Notes: generated by a model from the sequence alone, not told the origin. Numbered from the stretch's first letter, positions 35,159 through 45,241 are shown. The stretch: DNA of 54,346 bases from an uncultured Verrucomicrobiales bacterium (GCA_937969495.1 CALBVY010000024.1:1-54346), one strand, 5' to 3'. Numbers and translations are program-made.

Positions 35159-36427
35159 ATGTTTGCATCCAAATGGAAAAAAGAAGCCTGTTTACTCTAC
35201 AAAGCGGCGAAGAAGTTTCTCAACTACAAACGCGATTTGTTAGAAGACCAGCAAATCGAGGAAATCAACTCACGCAGGAATGATCTCAAAGCTACCATCA
35301 AGGCAGGAGATAAGGAGAAATGCGCAGAGGCGAGTAAGCAGCTGCAAGCCACTTGTGAAGGCGCGCTACCACGCTATCAGTCACAAGGATGGGTGGAGGA
35401 AAATCTGGAGGTGTTCTTTGTAGCCATTGTCGTTGCGCTCGGACTGCGCGCCTATGTTGTGCAGCCTTTCCGCATTCCCACCGGCTCCATGCAGCCTACG
35501 TTAAATGGTATTGTGGCCACCGCTCTCCCAAACGATGAGGAGTTTCCTTCTTTTGCTGTGCGCGTGGCGCAAAAAGCCTCTCATGGACGCACCTACGTGG
35601 ATCTTGTCACTGAAGAAAATAAAACGCTCAGACAGGAAAACCCCATCGTAGAAAGGCAATCATTCCACTTTTTCACCAAAACCGATATTTTCTTCAGCGA
35701 TGGCAGCAAAATGACATTCCCTGGTCCAAAAGCGGCATTGGTAGGCAAAGGTAAAGATGGAAAAGGCTTTGGCTTCGGGGCACTCACACGCTACGTGCAT
35801 AGAAAACAGCTCATCCCAGAACAAATTGAAGACCTAAAACGCGCCAACGTGCCGTACGATGGTAGACCCGGCAATGAAGCGGCTTTCTATATTAGCCCTA
35901 ACATACCTGCTAACACCACCATTGCCCGTGGCTACATCGATACCGGTGACCTCATTCTCGTTGATAAAATGTCCTACCATTTCAGAACTCCCACTCGCGG
36001 TGAGGTCTTTGTTTTTGATACCCGTGAGATTCAATACATTCACAATGAGGCACGCGCCAATGGCAGCGTTGCTGGCTCCCATTACATCAAACGTCTTGCC
36101 GCTGTCCCTGGTGACGAACTGCAAATCAGAGGCACTGATCTTTATATAAATGGTGAAATCGCTCAAGAGCAGGGTTTCCTAAACGTCATGAGCAAGGAAA
36201 ACGGCTACCGTGGCTACCAAGCAACCAAACGCCTAGCAGGTAATAGCCTATTTAAAGCATCTCACTCCACCCGACCAGGCATGAGCGAATACATCGCGCT
36301 AGGTGATAATTCTGAAAACTCCTCAGACTCCAGACACTGGGGCACCGTCAAGGAGTTTAACGTCATCGGCCCAGCCGCCATTTCCCTCTGGCCCTTTGCT
36401 AGTGGGCACTGGGGACTTATCAAATAA
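35159..36427 (+). CDS. lepB: Signal peptidase I
   Basis: A 422-residue signal peptidase I, removing signal peptides of exported proteins at the outer face of the inner membrane. The catalytic Ser110 lies in RIPTGSMQPTL and Lys311 in HYIKRLAAVPGD. The late box is LGDNSENSSDSRHWG. One membrane helix lies at about 84-102. A charged ~80-residue coiled N-terminal extension precedes it. The Ser-Lys spacing is 201 residues, against 55 in E. coli LepB, because of a large insert. All catalytic elements are present, so activity is likely kept. Confidence 0.94.
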   Translation: MFASKWKKEACLLYKAAKKFLNYKRDLLEDQQIEEINSRRNDLKATIKAGDKEKCAEASKQLQATCEGALPRYQSQGWVEENLEVFFVAIVVALGLRAYVVQPFRIPTGSMQPTLNGIVATALPNDEEFPSFAVRVAQKASHGRTYVDLVTEENKTLRQENPIVERQSFHFFTKTDIFFSDGSKMTFPGPKAALVGKGKDGKGFGFGALTRYVHRKQLIPEQIEDLKRANVPYDGRPGNEAAFYISPNIPANTTIARGYIDTGDLILVDKMSYHFRTPTRGEVFVFDTREIQYIHNEARANGSVAGSHYIKRLAAVPGDELQIRGTDLYINGEIAQEQGFLNVMSKENGYRGYQATKRLAGNSLFKASHSTRPGMSEYIALGDNSENSSDSRHWGTVKEFNVIGPAAISLWPFASGHWGLIK

Positions 36428-36460
36428 GCAAACTTTGTATCAATAAACTGGCACGCCACC

Positions 36461-37285
36461 ATGGCTTCTTCCCAAGAAATTACACGGAAGGCGAAGTCCA
36501 ATCTCGCTATCACGCTCACTTGCCTCCCCAAGGAGCGCAAGCGTGATATGATCACCTTCTACGCCTTCTGCCGCGTCATCGATGACCTAGCAGACGATCT
36601 CGATGTTCCACTGGAAAAAAGAAAACATGGTCTTGCGGAATGGCGCGCTGGGATCGAGAACGGTTTTACCGCCGCTGATGAGCTTCAGGCAGAAGTGGTC
36701 GATCTCATCAAACGGTATGACATTTCTACCCAACCCTTCCTCGATCTCATCGATGGCTGCACCTCAGATCTCCAGCCTCAACGCTTTGGCTCATGGGCCG
36801 AACTGGAGAATTACACCTACCGCGTAGCGAGCTGCGTGGGGATTATCTCCACACGTATCTTTGGCTGTACCCACCCTGATTCAGAGAAATACGCAGTCGC
36901 ACTCGGCCATGCACTCCAGCTGACTAATATCCTCCGCGATATTGATGAAGACCTCCGCAATGGTGGACGTATTTACCTACCACTCGATGACTTCACCCGC
37001 TTCCAATACAGCGAGCGCGACCTCATCGGGCGCGTACACGATGGTCGCTTCATAGCCATGATGGCATGGCATGCAGACAGAGCGGAAAAATTCTACCAAG
37101 AAGCACTCAGCCACCTACAGAAAGAAGACGCGAAGGCACTCAAGGCGGCTGAAGCCATGCGTAAGATCTACCACAGTCTTCTCACCAAGATGCGTGCCGA
37201 TGGCTTCCAGGTATTCGCCCAGCGTTACTCCATTTCCAAACCACGTAAAATCGCCATCCTCATCTCCACATTCATCACCGGCTAA
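36461..37285 (+). CDS. Squalene/phytoene synthase family protein
   Basis: A 274-residue head-to-head prenyl synthase (trans-isoprenyl diphosphate synthase). The first Asp-rich motif is DDLADD at about 31-36, and the second is NILRDIDEDLRNGGRIYLP at about 157-175. Tyr/Arg residues typical of the family lie between (TYRVASCVG). Products could be presqualene diphosphate (HpnD-type), squalene or phytoene. Red carotenoid and squalene production is known in Rubritalea, so either fits. It starts 33 nt after lepB and is likely cotranscribed with it. Confidence 0.88.
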   Translation: MASSQEITRKAKSNLAITLTCLPKERKRDMITFYAFCRVIDDLADDLDVPLEKRKHGLAEWRAGIENGFTAADELQAEVVDLIKRYDISTQPFLDLIDGCTSDLQPQRFGSWAELENYTYRVASCVGIISTRIFGCTHPDSEKYAVALGHALQLTNILRDIDEDLRNGGRIYLPLDDFTRFQYSERDLIGRVHDGRFIAMMAWHADRAEKFYQEALSHLQKEDAKALKAAEAMRKIYHSLLTKMRADGFQVFAQRYSISKPRKIAILISTFITG

Positions 37286-37338
37286 AACACCTCACCTCAT
37301 TATCCACATTTCTTGATAGCCAGAATAATTCATCAGCG

Positions 37339-37344
37339 TATAAT
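37339..37344 (+). promoter_or_regulatory. Perfect -10 hexamer before lipoprotein gene
   Basis: TATAAT at 37339-37344 lies 43 nt before the lipoprotein ATG. TTGATA at 37313-37318 is the best -35 but is 20 nt away, longer than usual. It is therefore a weak promoter candidate. Confidence 0.35.
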
Positions 37345-37387
37345 TACAGACATCTTTTAAAATACTCAACTCATCCATAGATTACTC

Positions 37388-37729
37388 ATGAACATATCCC
37401 ACATTTCCCTCCTTACCCTCACCGCAGCAGCACTAGCCTCATGCGCCCCCTACCCACCATCACTGGCCAATCCATTCATACCTAACCAGCCGACTACTCA
37501 AGGTGAGGTTCCAGCTCCAACCGTGGATACCACCAACAGCATCCCCCTAGGCCGCCCTTCACCTGATGGTAACAAAAAAATGGTGATCAGCCCCTACAGC
37601 CCTTACAACATCATCGATATCACAGGCTACAGCAGTGGCGACATTGTCGGAGACCCCTCCACCGCTAGCCCCAACCCCTCCACAGGGAAATTAGACCTCA
37701 CCACTGCGAAACACTTCCGCCTCCCATAA
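37388..37729 (+). CDS. Small proline-rich lipoprotein
   Basis: A 113-residue predicted lipoprotein. The signal peptide ends in the lipobox LASC (Cys about 19). The mature part is rich in Pro, Ser and Thr, has NKKMVISPYSPYNIIDITGY in the middle, and ends KHFRLP. No family was recognised. The YNIIDITGYSSGDIVGDPST segment is similar in style to other verrucomicrobial lipoproteins. It is followed by an excellent intrinsic terminator, so it is likely a single-gene unit. Confidence 0.72.
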   Translation: MNISHISLLTLTAAALASCAPYPPSLANPFIPNQPTTQGEVPAPTVDTTNSIPLGRPSPDGNKKMVISPYSPYNIIDITGYSSGDIVGDPSTASPNPSTGKLDLTTAKHFRLP

Positions 37730-37751
37730 CTTAGCGCACTTATCCCTCCCC

Positions 37752-37794
37752 ATCCTCCCCTGCACTACCAAACAAGCATGGGAGGATTTTTTTT
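37752..37794 (+). terminator. Strong intrinsic terminator
   Basis: ATCCTCCC (37752-37759) pairs with GGGAGGAT (37780-37787), with a possible inner TGC/GCA pairing, and is followed by eight T residues (37787-37794). It ends the lipoprotein transcript just before the RND efflux operon. Confidence 0.93.
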
Positions 37795-37867
37795 CACCAG
37801 ACCCCACCCTCACGGCACTACTGAAATACGCTTTTTTGCTGATACCTAAAGGGCACCTTTTTATTGT

Positions 37868-39280
37868 ATGAAACCACACCTCTCCAACTCCGCTCGGCTT
37901 TGCAGCATCTGGGCTGCAGTTGTTAGTGGCGCTGTCTCATGCTCAACAATCGGCACCCCCACGATCTCAGAAAAAATCGCGGTCCCCACAGCATGGAAAG
38001 CCTCCACTGAAGGAACATCCAAAGAAATTAGCCGAGGCTGGGTGCGCGATCTTAACGATCCCCAGCTACCCTCTCTGGTTAACGAGGCCATGGGGAAAAA
38101 CCCCAGCATCCTCGCCACCGCAGAGCGCCTCAAGGCATCAAGGGCATCCCTCGTAAGGGCACAGGCTAACCGGATGCCCTCACTCAGCAGCTCAGCAGGA
38201 GCTAGCCGCACTCGCACCAATGCAGACGCCTCAGATAGTAGCACCAGCTACTCCAGCAACAAAAGAATCAGCCTAGGCGCCAGCTGGGAAATTGATCTTT
38301 GGGGAAGACTCCGCCACCTCCATACCGCCGCTCAAGCTAACTACGATACCACCGTGGCAGACCTCCGAGGAGCCCGTCTCTCACTCGCCGCCAACACCGC
38401 CAGCACATGGTATAATCTCATCACCGCAGAGAATCAGCTTAAACTCGCTAAAGAAACCCTAGCCAGCTACCAAAAGGTGGAAAAAATCATCGTCCGCAAC
38501 TACAAAGCCGGCACAGCACGCTCGCTGGAACTGCAGCTATCACGGAACAATGTCTTCAGCGCAGAACGTATCCTGAGAGCCCGGCTAAGAAACCGTGATG
38601 ATGCAAAACGTAATCTAGAAGTCATCTTAGGCCGCTACCCCTCCGCCACCATCAAGGCTCCAGCAGAACTACCTAACATACCTCAATCAATCCCCAGCGG
38701 CTTACCATCAGAGCTTATTGCACGCCGCCCAGACATCGTAGCATCTCGGCTAGATCTTGAAGCCTCATTCCACCTTGCCATGGCAGCCAAAAAAGACCTC
38801 CTACCAAGCCTAAGACTAACCAGCAGCAGTGGCACCAGTGCATCCAGCTACAAGAACCTACTCGATCCAGGATTCCTCATCTCCAGCATCTCCGCATCGG
38901 TGAGCCAGTCCCTCTTTGAAGCCGGAGCTAGCCGCGCAGACGCCCACGCCGCCCTAGCACGTAATCAAGCAGCCATCCATGATTATAGAGATACTGTTCT
39001 GGATGCCTACCGCGAGGTCGAGTCGGCCTTAGCCTCCGAAAGCTCGCTTAAACAACAGGAATTTTTCCTCCGCAAGGAGCTCCAGCAGGCAGCACTCGCC
39101 GAGAGACAAGCAGAGCGCGACTACGCCGAGGGAGTGGATGGCACAGACATCCTTGATTTACTAGAAAGCCAACGCCGTGCATCAAACGCCAGAAGCTCAC
39201 TCATTGATTTGCAAAATCAACGGATTCAAAACCGTATTAATCTCTACCTCGCTCTCGGTGGAGATTTCTCCACCCGTTAA
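37868..39280 (+). CDS. Outer-membrane efflux lipoprotein (NodT/OprM-type)
   Basis: A 470-residue outer-membrane factor. The signal peptide ends in a lipobox-like SGAVSC (Cys about 25). The N-terminal GWVRDLNDPQLPSLVNEAM block, WEIDLWGRLR, and the second repeat with LIARRPDIVASRLDLEA are typical of RND outer-membrane factors (OprM, NodT). It should trimerise into a channel through the outer membrane and periplasm. It is the first gene of a complete OMF-MFP-RND operon. Confidence 0.95.
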   Translation: MKPHLSNSARLCSIWAAVVSGAVSCSTIGTPTISEKIAVPTAWKASTEGTSKEISRGWVRDLNDPQLPSLVNEAMGKNPSILATAERLKASRASLVRAQANRMPSLSSSAGASRTRTNADASDSSTSYSSNKRISLGASWEIDLWGRLRHLHTAAQANYDTTVADLRGARLSLAANTASTWYNLITAENQLKLAKETLASYQKVEKIIVRNYKAGTARSLELQLSRNNVFSAERILRARLRNRDDAKRNLEVILGRYPSATIKAPAELPNIPQSIPSGLPSELIARRPDIVASRLDLEASFHLAMAAKKDLLPSLRLTSSSGTSASSYKNLLDPGFLISSISASVSQSLFEAGASRADAHAALARNQAAIHDYRDTVLDAYREVESALASESSLKQQEFFLRKELQQAALAERQAERDYAEGVDGTDILDLLESQRRASNARSSLIDLQNQRIQNRINLYLALGGDFSTR

Positions 39281-39298
39281 TCCATTTCCCATCCTCCT

Positions 39299-40528
39299 GT
39301 GCGCCATCTCATCCACATCGTGATTACCATTGCCATCCTCGGTGGCGGCTTCTTGGCGTTTCATTCTCTCAAAGGCTGCCAGAGCAATATCTTCAGCGAT
39401 CAAAAAAACGCTACCAAGGGAAACCCCTCCGCTAAGACAGGACAAGAAAAGCATCGTTCTAAACGCCCCCCCATCAAAACCACCGTCATCCCCTTGGAAA
39501 AAGGCGACTACACAGTCAAAGTCATCACCCAAGGTGAGGTACGAGCTCACCACAATACCGCACTAACACCGCAGGTAGGCGGCCGTATCACCAAAATCTC
39601 ACCCAAGTTCGAAGATGGTGCTTTTTTTAACCAAGGCGATATCCTTGTAGAGCTTGAAACGGCCGATTACTTAACAGAAATAGAAAATGCCAAAGCACAG
39701 CTCGCACGTACCGAGGCTACCTTCGCGCAGGAAAAAGCTCGGGCCAAACAAGCTCTACTCAACTGGAAAGACGCAGGCTTTCAAGAAGAACCCAGTGACC
39801 TCGTGCTACGCAAACCACAGCTCCGTGAAGCAGAGGCCAATGTCACCTCTGCCCGATCAAATCTTGAGCGCGCCGAACGTGATCTAGGCCGCACCAAAGT
39901 CAAAGCCCCCTACAATGGTAGAGTGAAAATCAGAAATGTAGGCATTGGCCAACAAGTAGGCGCAAACACCCCCTTAGGAGAAATCTTCACCACAGACATC
40001 GCAGAAGTTAGACTCCCCATCACAGCGCGCGATCTGGAATACTACACCCCACCCAACCAATCTAACAAACAAGATCAGGGGCCACAAAAAGCGACCTTCC
40101 ATTCTAGCATAGCTACCCACGGAGAGGAAAAAACATGGTCTGGAAACATCATCCGCACTGAAGGGGCACTGGACAAAGACTCACGGCAAATTTTTGTCAT
40201 CGCACGCATTCATGATCCTTTTGCATTAAAATCTAATAAAAAACCGCTCTACCTTGGGCAGCCTGTCAGAGTCACCATACCAGCGCATACCCTTAAGGAT
40301 GTCTACACCATCCCTCGGAGTACACTGAGTGATCTTAACCAGATCATTGTCATCCGCGAAGGCGGCATCAAGCGCGTGGAGATCCAGCCCATCTGGTCTA
40401 CCCAGAATGATATTGTTTTTAAGGAGAACATTCTCCCCGGCGACCTCCTAACAACTACCCGCATCCCCTATGCACCGGAAGGCGCACCCGTAGAAATCAT
40501 TCCAGATAAGCCCGAGAACGAGCAATAA
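39299..40528 (+). CDS. RND efflux periplasmic adaptor (MFP)
   Basis: A 409-residue membrane-fusion protein. The start is GTG (39299), giving a membrane helix at about 5-22. A lipoyl/beta-barrel scaffold follows with TPQVGGRITKISPKFEDGAFFNQGDILVELE-type motifs split by a coiled hairpin (NAKAQLARTEATFAQEKARA). KVKAPYNGRVKIRNVGIGQQV marks the second half. It should connect the outer-membrane factor with the RND pump that follows. There are 18 nt between its start and the OMF stop. Confidence 0.94.
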   Translation: MRHLIHIVITIAILGGGFLAFHSLKGCQSNIFSDQKNATKGNPSAKTGQEKHRSKRPPIKTTVIPLEKGDYTVKVITQGEVRAHHNTALTPQVGGRITKISPKFEDGAFFNQGDILVELETADYLTEIENAKAQLARTEATFAQEKARAKQALLNWKDAGFQEEPSDLVLRKPQLREAEANVTSARSNLERAERDLGRTKVKAPYNGRVKIRNVGIGQQVGANTPLGEIFTTDIAEVRLPITARDLEYYTPPNQSNKQDQGPQKATFHSSIATHGEEKTWSGNIIRTEGALDKDSRQIFVIARIHDPFALKSNKKPLYLGQPVRVTIPAHTLKDVYTIPRSTLSDLNQIIVIREGGIKRVEIQPIWSTQNDIVFKENILPGDLLTTTRIPYAPEGAPVEIIPDKPENEQ

Positions 40529-40568
40529 GCCATCTCTAGCATCTACTACTAACAACAACACACTCACC

Positions 40569-43500
40569 ATGATCCGCTGGTTTGCACGTAATAGCTACGC
40601 TGCTAATTTCCTCATGCTCGCCATCCTCTTGGCCGGAGCATACTCGGTGATGTACAAAATCCCCACGGAGGTTACCCCGTCTTACCGCTTTTCCTCTATC
40701 TACGTCAGAATCCCACTCCCAGGAGGCACCCCTAAAGAGGTGGAGCAAAAAATTGTCCTACCAGTGGAAAAAGCCCTTCAGGGTATGGCGGAAATAAAAA
40801 CAATCGGCGTAGAGGTGAAACGCACCCGTGCAGAGTTTATTATCGAAACCCATGATGGCGTCGATATGGATAAACTCCGCACTGAGGTTGAATCACGCAT
40901 CGATGCCATTAATACCTTCCCCCGTGAAATAGAGCGCCCCAGAGTGCACATCCCTGACACCGCGCAGTGGAAAGAAGTCATCTCCGTGGTCGTCTCTGGA
41001 GACATGCCAGAAAAAGACCTTCAGGCAGCAGCCAGAAAGATCCGCGATGACCTCACCGGACTACCAAGCATTTCTAACATCGACATCATTGGCGACCGCC
41101 AGCACCAGATCTCTATTGAAGTCAATCAGCACACACTCAATGACTACGGACTCACGCTGGATGATATTTCTCAAGCCATTCGGCAAAACTCCCTCGATCT
41201 ATCCGCTGGCTCTATCCGCACAGAATCTGCCCGAGTCCTACTCCGCTCTACTAATCAAGCTCTAGATCGATCGGCCTTTGAAAACATCATCATCACACGC
41301 AGCAACGGCGCAGAAGTTAAGCTAGGAGATCTTGCTAAGGTGATTGATAAATTCGATGAGGAGAAAAAAATCACACGCTTTAATGGTGACCGCTGTGTGC
41401 TCGTAGAAGTCAAACGCCAGGAAGGTGAAAGTGCTCTCACCATTGCGGATGCAGTACATGAATATGTCGAAAATGCGCCACAGAATTTCCCAGAGGGTGT
41501 TAAGCTATCCACATGGGATGATGATTCCGTTAGCCTACGTGGCCGTATTTCCACCCTCTTCTGGAATCTATTGCAAGGCAGCTTACTTGTATTTCTATTG
41601 TTAGGAATTTTCCTGCGCCTCTCACTCGCGTTCTGGGTGGTAGTGGGCATCCCCATCAGCTTTGCTGGCGGCCTTATCCTCATGCCCAGCATGGGCGTAA
41701 CGGCCAATGTCATGAGTTTATTTGGATTTATCATCGTGCTCGGCATTGTGGTGGATGACGCCATCGTCACCAGTGAACATATCTATTCCAAACTAAAAAC
41801 AGGCATGGACCCACTGGAGGCTACCGTTCTCGGCACCAAGGAAATCGCCGTGCCAGTTACCTTTGGCATCCTCACTACCATGGTGGCATTTACCCCCTTA
41901 GCATTCTTTGATGGATGGTTAGGCACACTGGCAAAGCAGATCCCCTACGTTGTGATCCCCGTGCTTCTGTTCTCTCTGATTGAGTCTAAGCTTATCCTCC
42001 CCTCACACCTCCGACATTTAAAAATAAACCGTGAGCGCAATCATATCATCACCCGTATTCAACATCGGGCATCTCAGCTCCTCGATCTCAGCATTAAGAA
42101 GATCTATAAACCCTCGATCACCATTGCCGTCAGATTCCGCTACGCTACCTTGGCCATTTTCCTAGCGATCGCGATGGGCAGTATCGGCTTTATTTCAAGC
42201 GGGATCATGGGCTTTGAATCTATCCCAACAGTTGACCGCTACTTCATCAGTGCCAAGCTTCGTATGTCTGAAGGCGCTAATTTTGAACAAACAGAATTAC
42301 AAATCAATCGCCTTGAACAAGCCGTCGATGAGCTCCGCAAAGAATTCACCGATGGCGCCGGTGGCAAGTCCCTCATCGGGAATGTAATGTCAACCACAGG
42401 TGGTAATCCTACCAAAAACTGGAACAATGAACGAGAGGGCTACGTTCTCATAGAAATCACTCCCCCAAGCCAACGCAAGTTCACTGGCCCAAAAAACCAA
42501 GAGATCGCAGATACCTGGCGAGAACTTGTCGGTGAAATCCCCGGATCACAATCACTATCATTCCGCACCGAGCGCTCAGGCGGCAGAATGATGCGTGATC
42601 AAGAAGACATTCACGTACAGCTACGCGGCACGGATAATGAGATCATGATCCCCGTAGCGGAAAAAATCAAAGAGATCATACGCAATCAATCTGGAATCAT
42701 TGGTGCCTATACAAACATTGAAAAAAACCAGGATGAGTTCCAAATTTCCCTCCTCCCATACGGACGCGAGCTTGGCCTTACCCAAGAACAGCTTGCTCGT
42801 CAGGTCCGACGCGCCTTTCATGGTGATGAAGCCCAGCGTATCCAGAAAGGAGAGGATAGCGTCAAGGTGATGGTGCGCTTCACCGAGCTAGAACGTAAAT
42901 CTCTCCACACTCTCGATGACCTTAAAATTAATCTCCCCAATGGCTCCAGCACCAGCCTCAATCAAGTTGCTAAGATCACACGCGGGGAATCACCACCCAC
43001 CATCAATCGCCAAGATGGCGCGCGCGTTTACAGCATCGCCGCTGCTCGCGCCAATAGAAGCGTAGATATCAATGCCATCGCAGAAAAGATTACCCCAATG
43101 ATCGATGAAATCGTTCATGCCACTCCTAGCCTGAGTTGGAGATACACTGGATCACTTGCGGAAACCAAAGCAAACAAACAACGTATCTGGGTGACTGGTG
43201 GACTCCTCCTCTTTGTTCTCTTTGCCCTCTTAGCCATCCCCTTCCGCTCAGTGACGCAGCCTATTTTTGTTCTCCTTGCCATCCCCTTTGGTGCAGTAGG
43301 CGCCATCTTTGGCCATGTCATCATGGATCTCACACCATCATTCCTGAGTTTCTTTGGCCTGCTCGCTCTCACTGGCGTTGTGGTCAATGACTCACTTGTC
43401 ATGGTCGATTTCACCAATGTCAAACGGCGTGAGGGAGCCTCTGCATATGATGCCGTGATCCACTCTGGAGCCTCCAGATTCCGCCCCATTTTACTCACCT

Positions 43501-43706
43501 CCATGACCACTTTCGCAGGACTCATGCCCCTGATCTTTGAGCGCTCCATTCAGGCGCAATTCCTCATTCCTATGGCAGTATCACTGGCCTTTGGTATCCT
43601 CTTTGCCACTGTGATCACCCTTTACCTCATTCCCTGTGCATATCTCGCCACTGAAGATGTGAAGCATTTTTTCAGTAAACTCTTTGGTAGAACCAAAAAA
43701 TCCTAA
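40569..43706 (+). CDS. RND multidrug/solute efflux transporter
   Basis: A 1045-residue RND pump (AcrB/MMPL-type hydrophobe exporter). Two six-helix halves are each preceded by a helix (RWFARNSYAANFLMLAIL at the start). Large periplasmic loops follow. The relay aspartates appear in LGIVVDDAIVTSEH, with a second half TGVVVNDSLVMVDF. Length is that of AcrB. Exported compounds are unknown. It is the last gene of the operon. Confidence 0.96.
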   Translation: MIRWFARNSYAANFLMLAILLAGAYSVMYKIPTEVTPSYRFSSIYVRIPLPGGTPKEVEQKIVLPVEKALQGMAEIKTIGVEVKRTRAEFIIETHDGVDMDKLRTEVESRIDAINTFPREIERPRVHIPDTAQWKEVISVVVSGDMPEKDLQAAARKIRDDLTGLPSISNIDIIGDRQHQISIEVNQHTLNDYGLTLDDISQAIRQNSLDLSAGSIRTESARVLLRSTNQALDRSAFENIIITRSNGAEVKLGDLAKVIDKFDEEKKITRFNGDRCVLVEVKRQEGESALTIADAVHEYVENAPQNFPEGVKLSTWDDDSVSLRGRISTLFWNLLQGSLLVFLLLGIFLRLSLAFWVVVGIPISFAGGLILMPSMGVTANVMSLFGFIIVLGIVVDDAIVTSEHIYSKLKTGMDPLEATVLGTKEIAVPVTFGILTTMVAFTPLAFFDGWLGTLAKQIPYVVIPVLLFSLIESKLILPSHLRHLKINRERNHIITRIQHRASQLLDLSIKKIYKPSITIAVRFRYATLAIFLAIAMGSIGFISSGIMGFESIPTVDRYFISAKLRMSEGANFEQTELQINRLEQAVDELRKEFTDGAGGKSLIGNVMSTTGGNPTKNWNNEREGYVLIEITPPSQRKFTGPKNQEIADTWRELVGEIPGSQSLSFRTERSGGRMMRDQEDIHVQLRGTDNEIMIPVAEKIKEIIRNQSGIIGAYTNIEKNQDEFQISLLPYGRELGLTQEQLARQVRRAFHGDEAQRIQKGEDSVKVMVRFTELERKSLHTLDDLKINLPNGSSTSLNQVAKITRGESPPTINRQDGARVYSIAAARANRSVDINAIAEKITPMIDEIVHATPSLSWRYTGSLAETKANKQRIWVTGGLLLFVLFALLAIPFRSVTQPIFVLLAIPFGAVGAIFGHVIMDLTPSFLSFFGLLALTGVVVNDSLVMVDFTNVKRREGASAYDAVIHSGASRFRPILLTSMTTFAGLMPLIFERSIQAQFLIPMAVSLAFGILFATVITLYLIPCAYLATEDVKHFFSKLFGRTKKS

Positions 43707-43780
43707 GAGAGCAAGGTGGCTTTTTAGAAATCTTTCTGTGTGTTCACCATTTTCCATGGTTAAATCTCCGCAGAAATCTT

Positions 43781-45133
43781 ATGGACTCGCTTTTCCCAGA
43801 ATCCATCCCACAGGCATCCGGCCCAGTAAAGACGACGGATGATGCACCGCTTGCCGCACGGATGAGACCACGCACCCTAGCAGAAGTAGCAGGACAGAAG
43901 CACATTCTCGCTGAAGGAAAACTACTACGCCGTGCAATTGAAGCAGACCGCTTTTCTTCCCTCATTTTTTACGGCCCACCAGGCACAGGGAAAACAACCC
44001 TCGCCACCGTCATAGCCCATAGCACGGATAGCCGCTTTGAGATGCTCAATGGAGTAGAATCAAATGTCGCAGAGATCCGGGAGAAAATCTCCCAAGCCCA
44101 GCAGTGGAAGCAGCTCCGCAACCAGACCACCATCTTGTTCATCGATGAAATCCACCGCTTTAACAAAGCCCAACAAGACGTCCTCCTCCCCCACGTAGAA
44201 CGCGGCACAGTGAGATTCATCGGCGCGACCACGCACAATCCTTACTTCTACGTAAACTCCCCCTTGGTCTCAAGATCACAGGTCTTCCAGCTTGAACCTG
44301 TGCCCACTGAGGAGCTCATTCAGCTCATGCAGCTAGCACTCAGTGATAAAGAACGGGGACTTGGAAAACTTCACATCACTGCAGACCCCGCCGCCCTCAA
44401 GCACATCGCCGAGAAGTCTGATGGCGATGCCCGCCGCGCACTCACTGCACTAGAACTCGCCACCCTAACAACACCAGAAAAAGCCGATGGAAAGATTCAC
44501 ATCAGCCTCGAAGTCTCCGCGGAGTCCATTCAGCAAAAAGCCATCGTCTATGATGCAAATGGAGATGCACACCACGATACCATCTCCGCTTTTATTAAGT
44601 CCATCCGCGGATCAGATCCTGATGCCGCACTCTACTGGCTTGCCAAGATGCTAGCCGCTGGTGAAGACCCACGCTTCATCGCACGGAGGCTGGTCATCTC
44701 CGCCAGCGAAGACATCGGACTAGCTGATTCTAACGGCCTCCGTGTGGCCATGGCAGCACAACAGGCTTTTGAGTTCATCGGCATGCCAGAAGGCCGTATC
44801 CCCCTCGCTCACGCTACCGTCTACCTAGCCACCGCACCCAAGTCCAATAGCGCATACGCCGCCTTAGGCGAGGCAATGCAAGACGTAGAACAAGGCCGCA
44901 CTCTGGCAGTCCCAGAACACCTCCGCACCAACACACGCAAAAAACTCGCCGCAGCATCTGGAGCCACCAATGAGCAGTTAGCTTACCACTACGCGCACGA
45001 TTACGAAGGTAACTACGTCCCCCAAGCATACCTACCCGAAGGTAAAACTTACTACACACCCTCAGAAAACGGCTTAGAAAAACGCATCAAAGAACGCCTA
45101 GATTACTGGCGTGAACAGTCTAAGAATGAGTGA
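43781..45133 (+). CDS. rarA: Replication-associated recombination protein RarA
   Basis: A 450-residue AAA+ ATPase of the RarA/MgsA/WRNIP1 family, working at stalled replication forks. The N-terminal PLAARMRPRTLAEVAGQ, Walker [11 protein letters not shown], Walker B ILFIDEIHRFNKAQQD, and sensor GATTHNPYFYVNSPL are the family motifs. The C-terminal clamp-loader-like tetramerisation part includes ASEDIGLADSNGL and the end YYTPSENGLEKRIKERL. Full length. It starts without a Shine-Dalgarno. Confidence 0.96.
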   Translation: MDSLFPESIPQASGPVKTTDDAPLAARMRPRTLAEVAGQKHILAEGKLLRRAIEADRFSSLIFYGPPGTGKTTLATVIAHSTDSRFEMLNGVESNVAEIREKISQAQQWKQLRNQTTILFIDEIHRFNKAQQDVLLPHVERGTVRFIGATTHNPYFYVNSPLVSRSQVFQLEPVPTEELIQLMQLALSDKERGLGKLHITADPAALKHIAEKSDGDARRALTALELATLTTPEKADGKIHISLEVSAESIQQKAIVYDANGDAHHDTISAFIKSIRGSDPDAALYWLAKMLAAGEDPRFIARRLVISASEDIGLADSNGLRVAMAAQQAFEFIGMPEGRIPLAHATVYLATAPKSNSAYAALGEAMQDVEQGRTLAVPEHLRTNTRKKLAAASGATNEQLAYHYAHDYEGNYVPQAYLPEGKTYYTPSENGLEKRIKERLDYWREQSKNE

Positions 45134-45175
45134 CTAAGCAGCCTATTTATTTAAAAATCTGAAAAAATATGATCT

Positions 45176-45207
45176 AGAACAAAAACTCCAGCCAGAGCGT
45201 TCTTTTT
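45176..45207 (+). terminator. Weak intrinsic terminator after rarA
   Basis: AGAAC (45176-45180) pairs with GTTCT (45199-45203), with inner CTC (45186-45188) and GAG (45195-45197), followed by TTTTT (45203-45207). The stem is short, so efficiency may be low. Confidence 0.4.
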
Positions 45208-45241
45208 CTCACCCTTACTTGACGAAACTGCCTAGCTAGCT

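Noticed and set aside
37845-37867. Small AAAGG-GCA-CCTTT hairpin before the efflux operon
   Set aside because: Only five pairs; too weak to call an attenuator or a masked ribosome site.
45134-45241. CIRCE heat-shock operator before grpE
   Set aside because: No TTAGCACTC-N9-GAGTGCTAA repeat is present.
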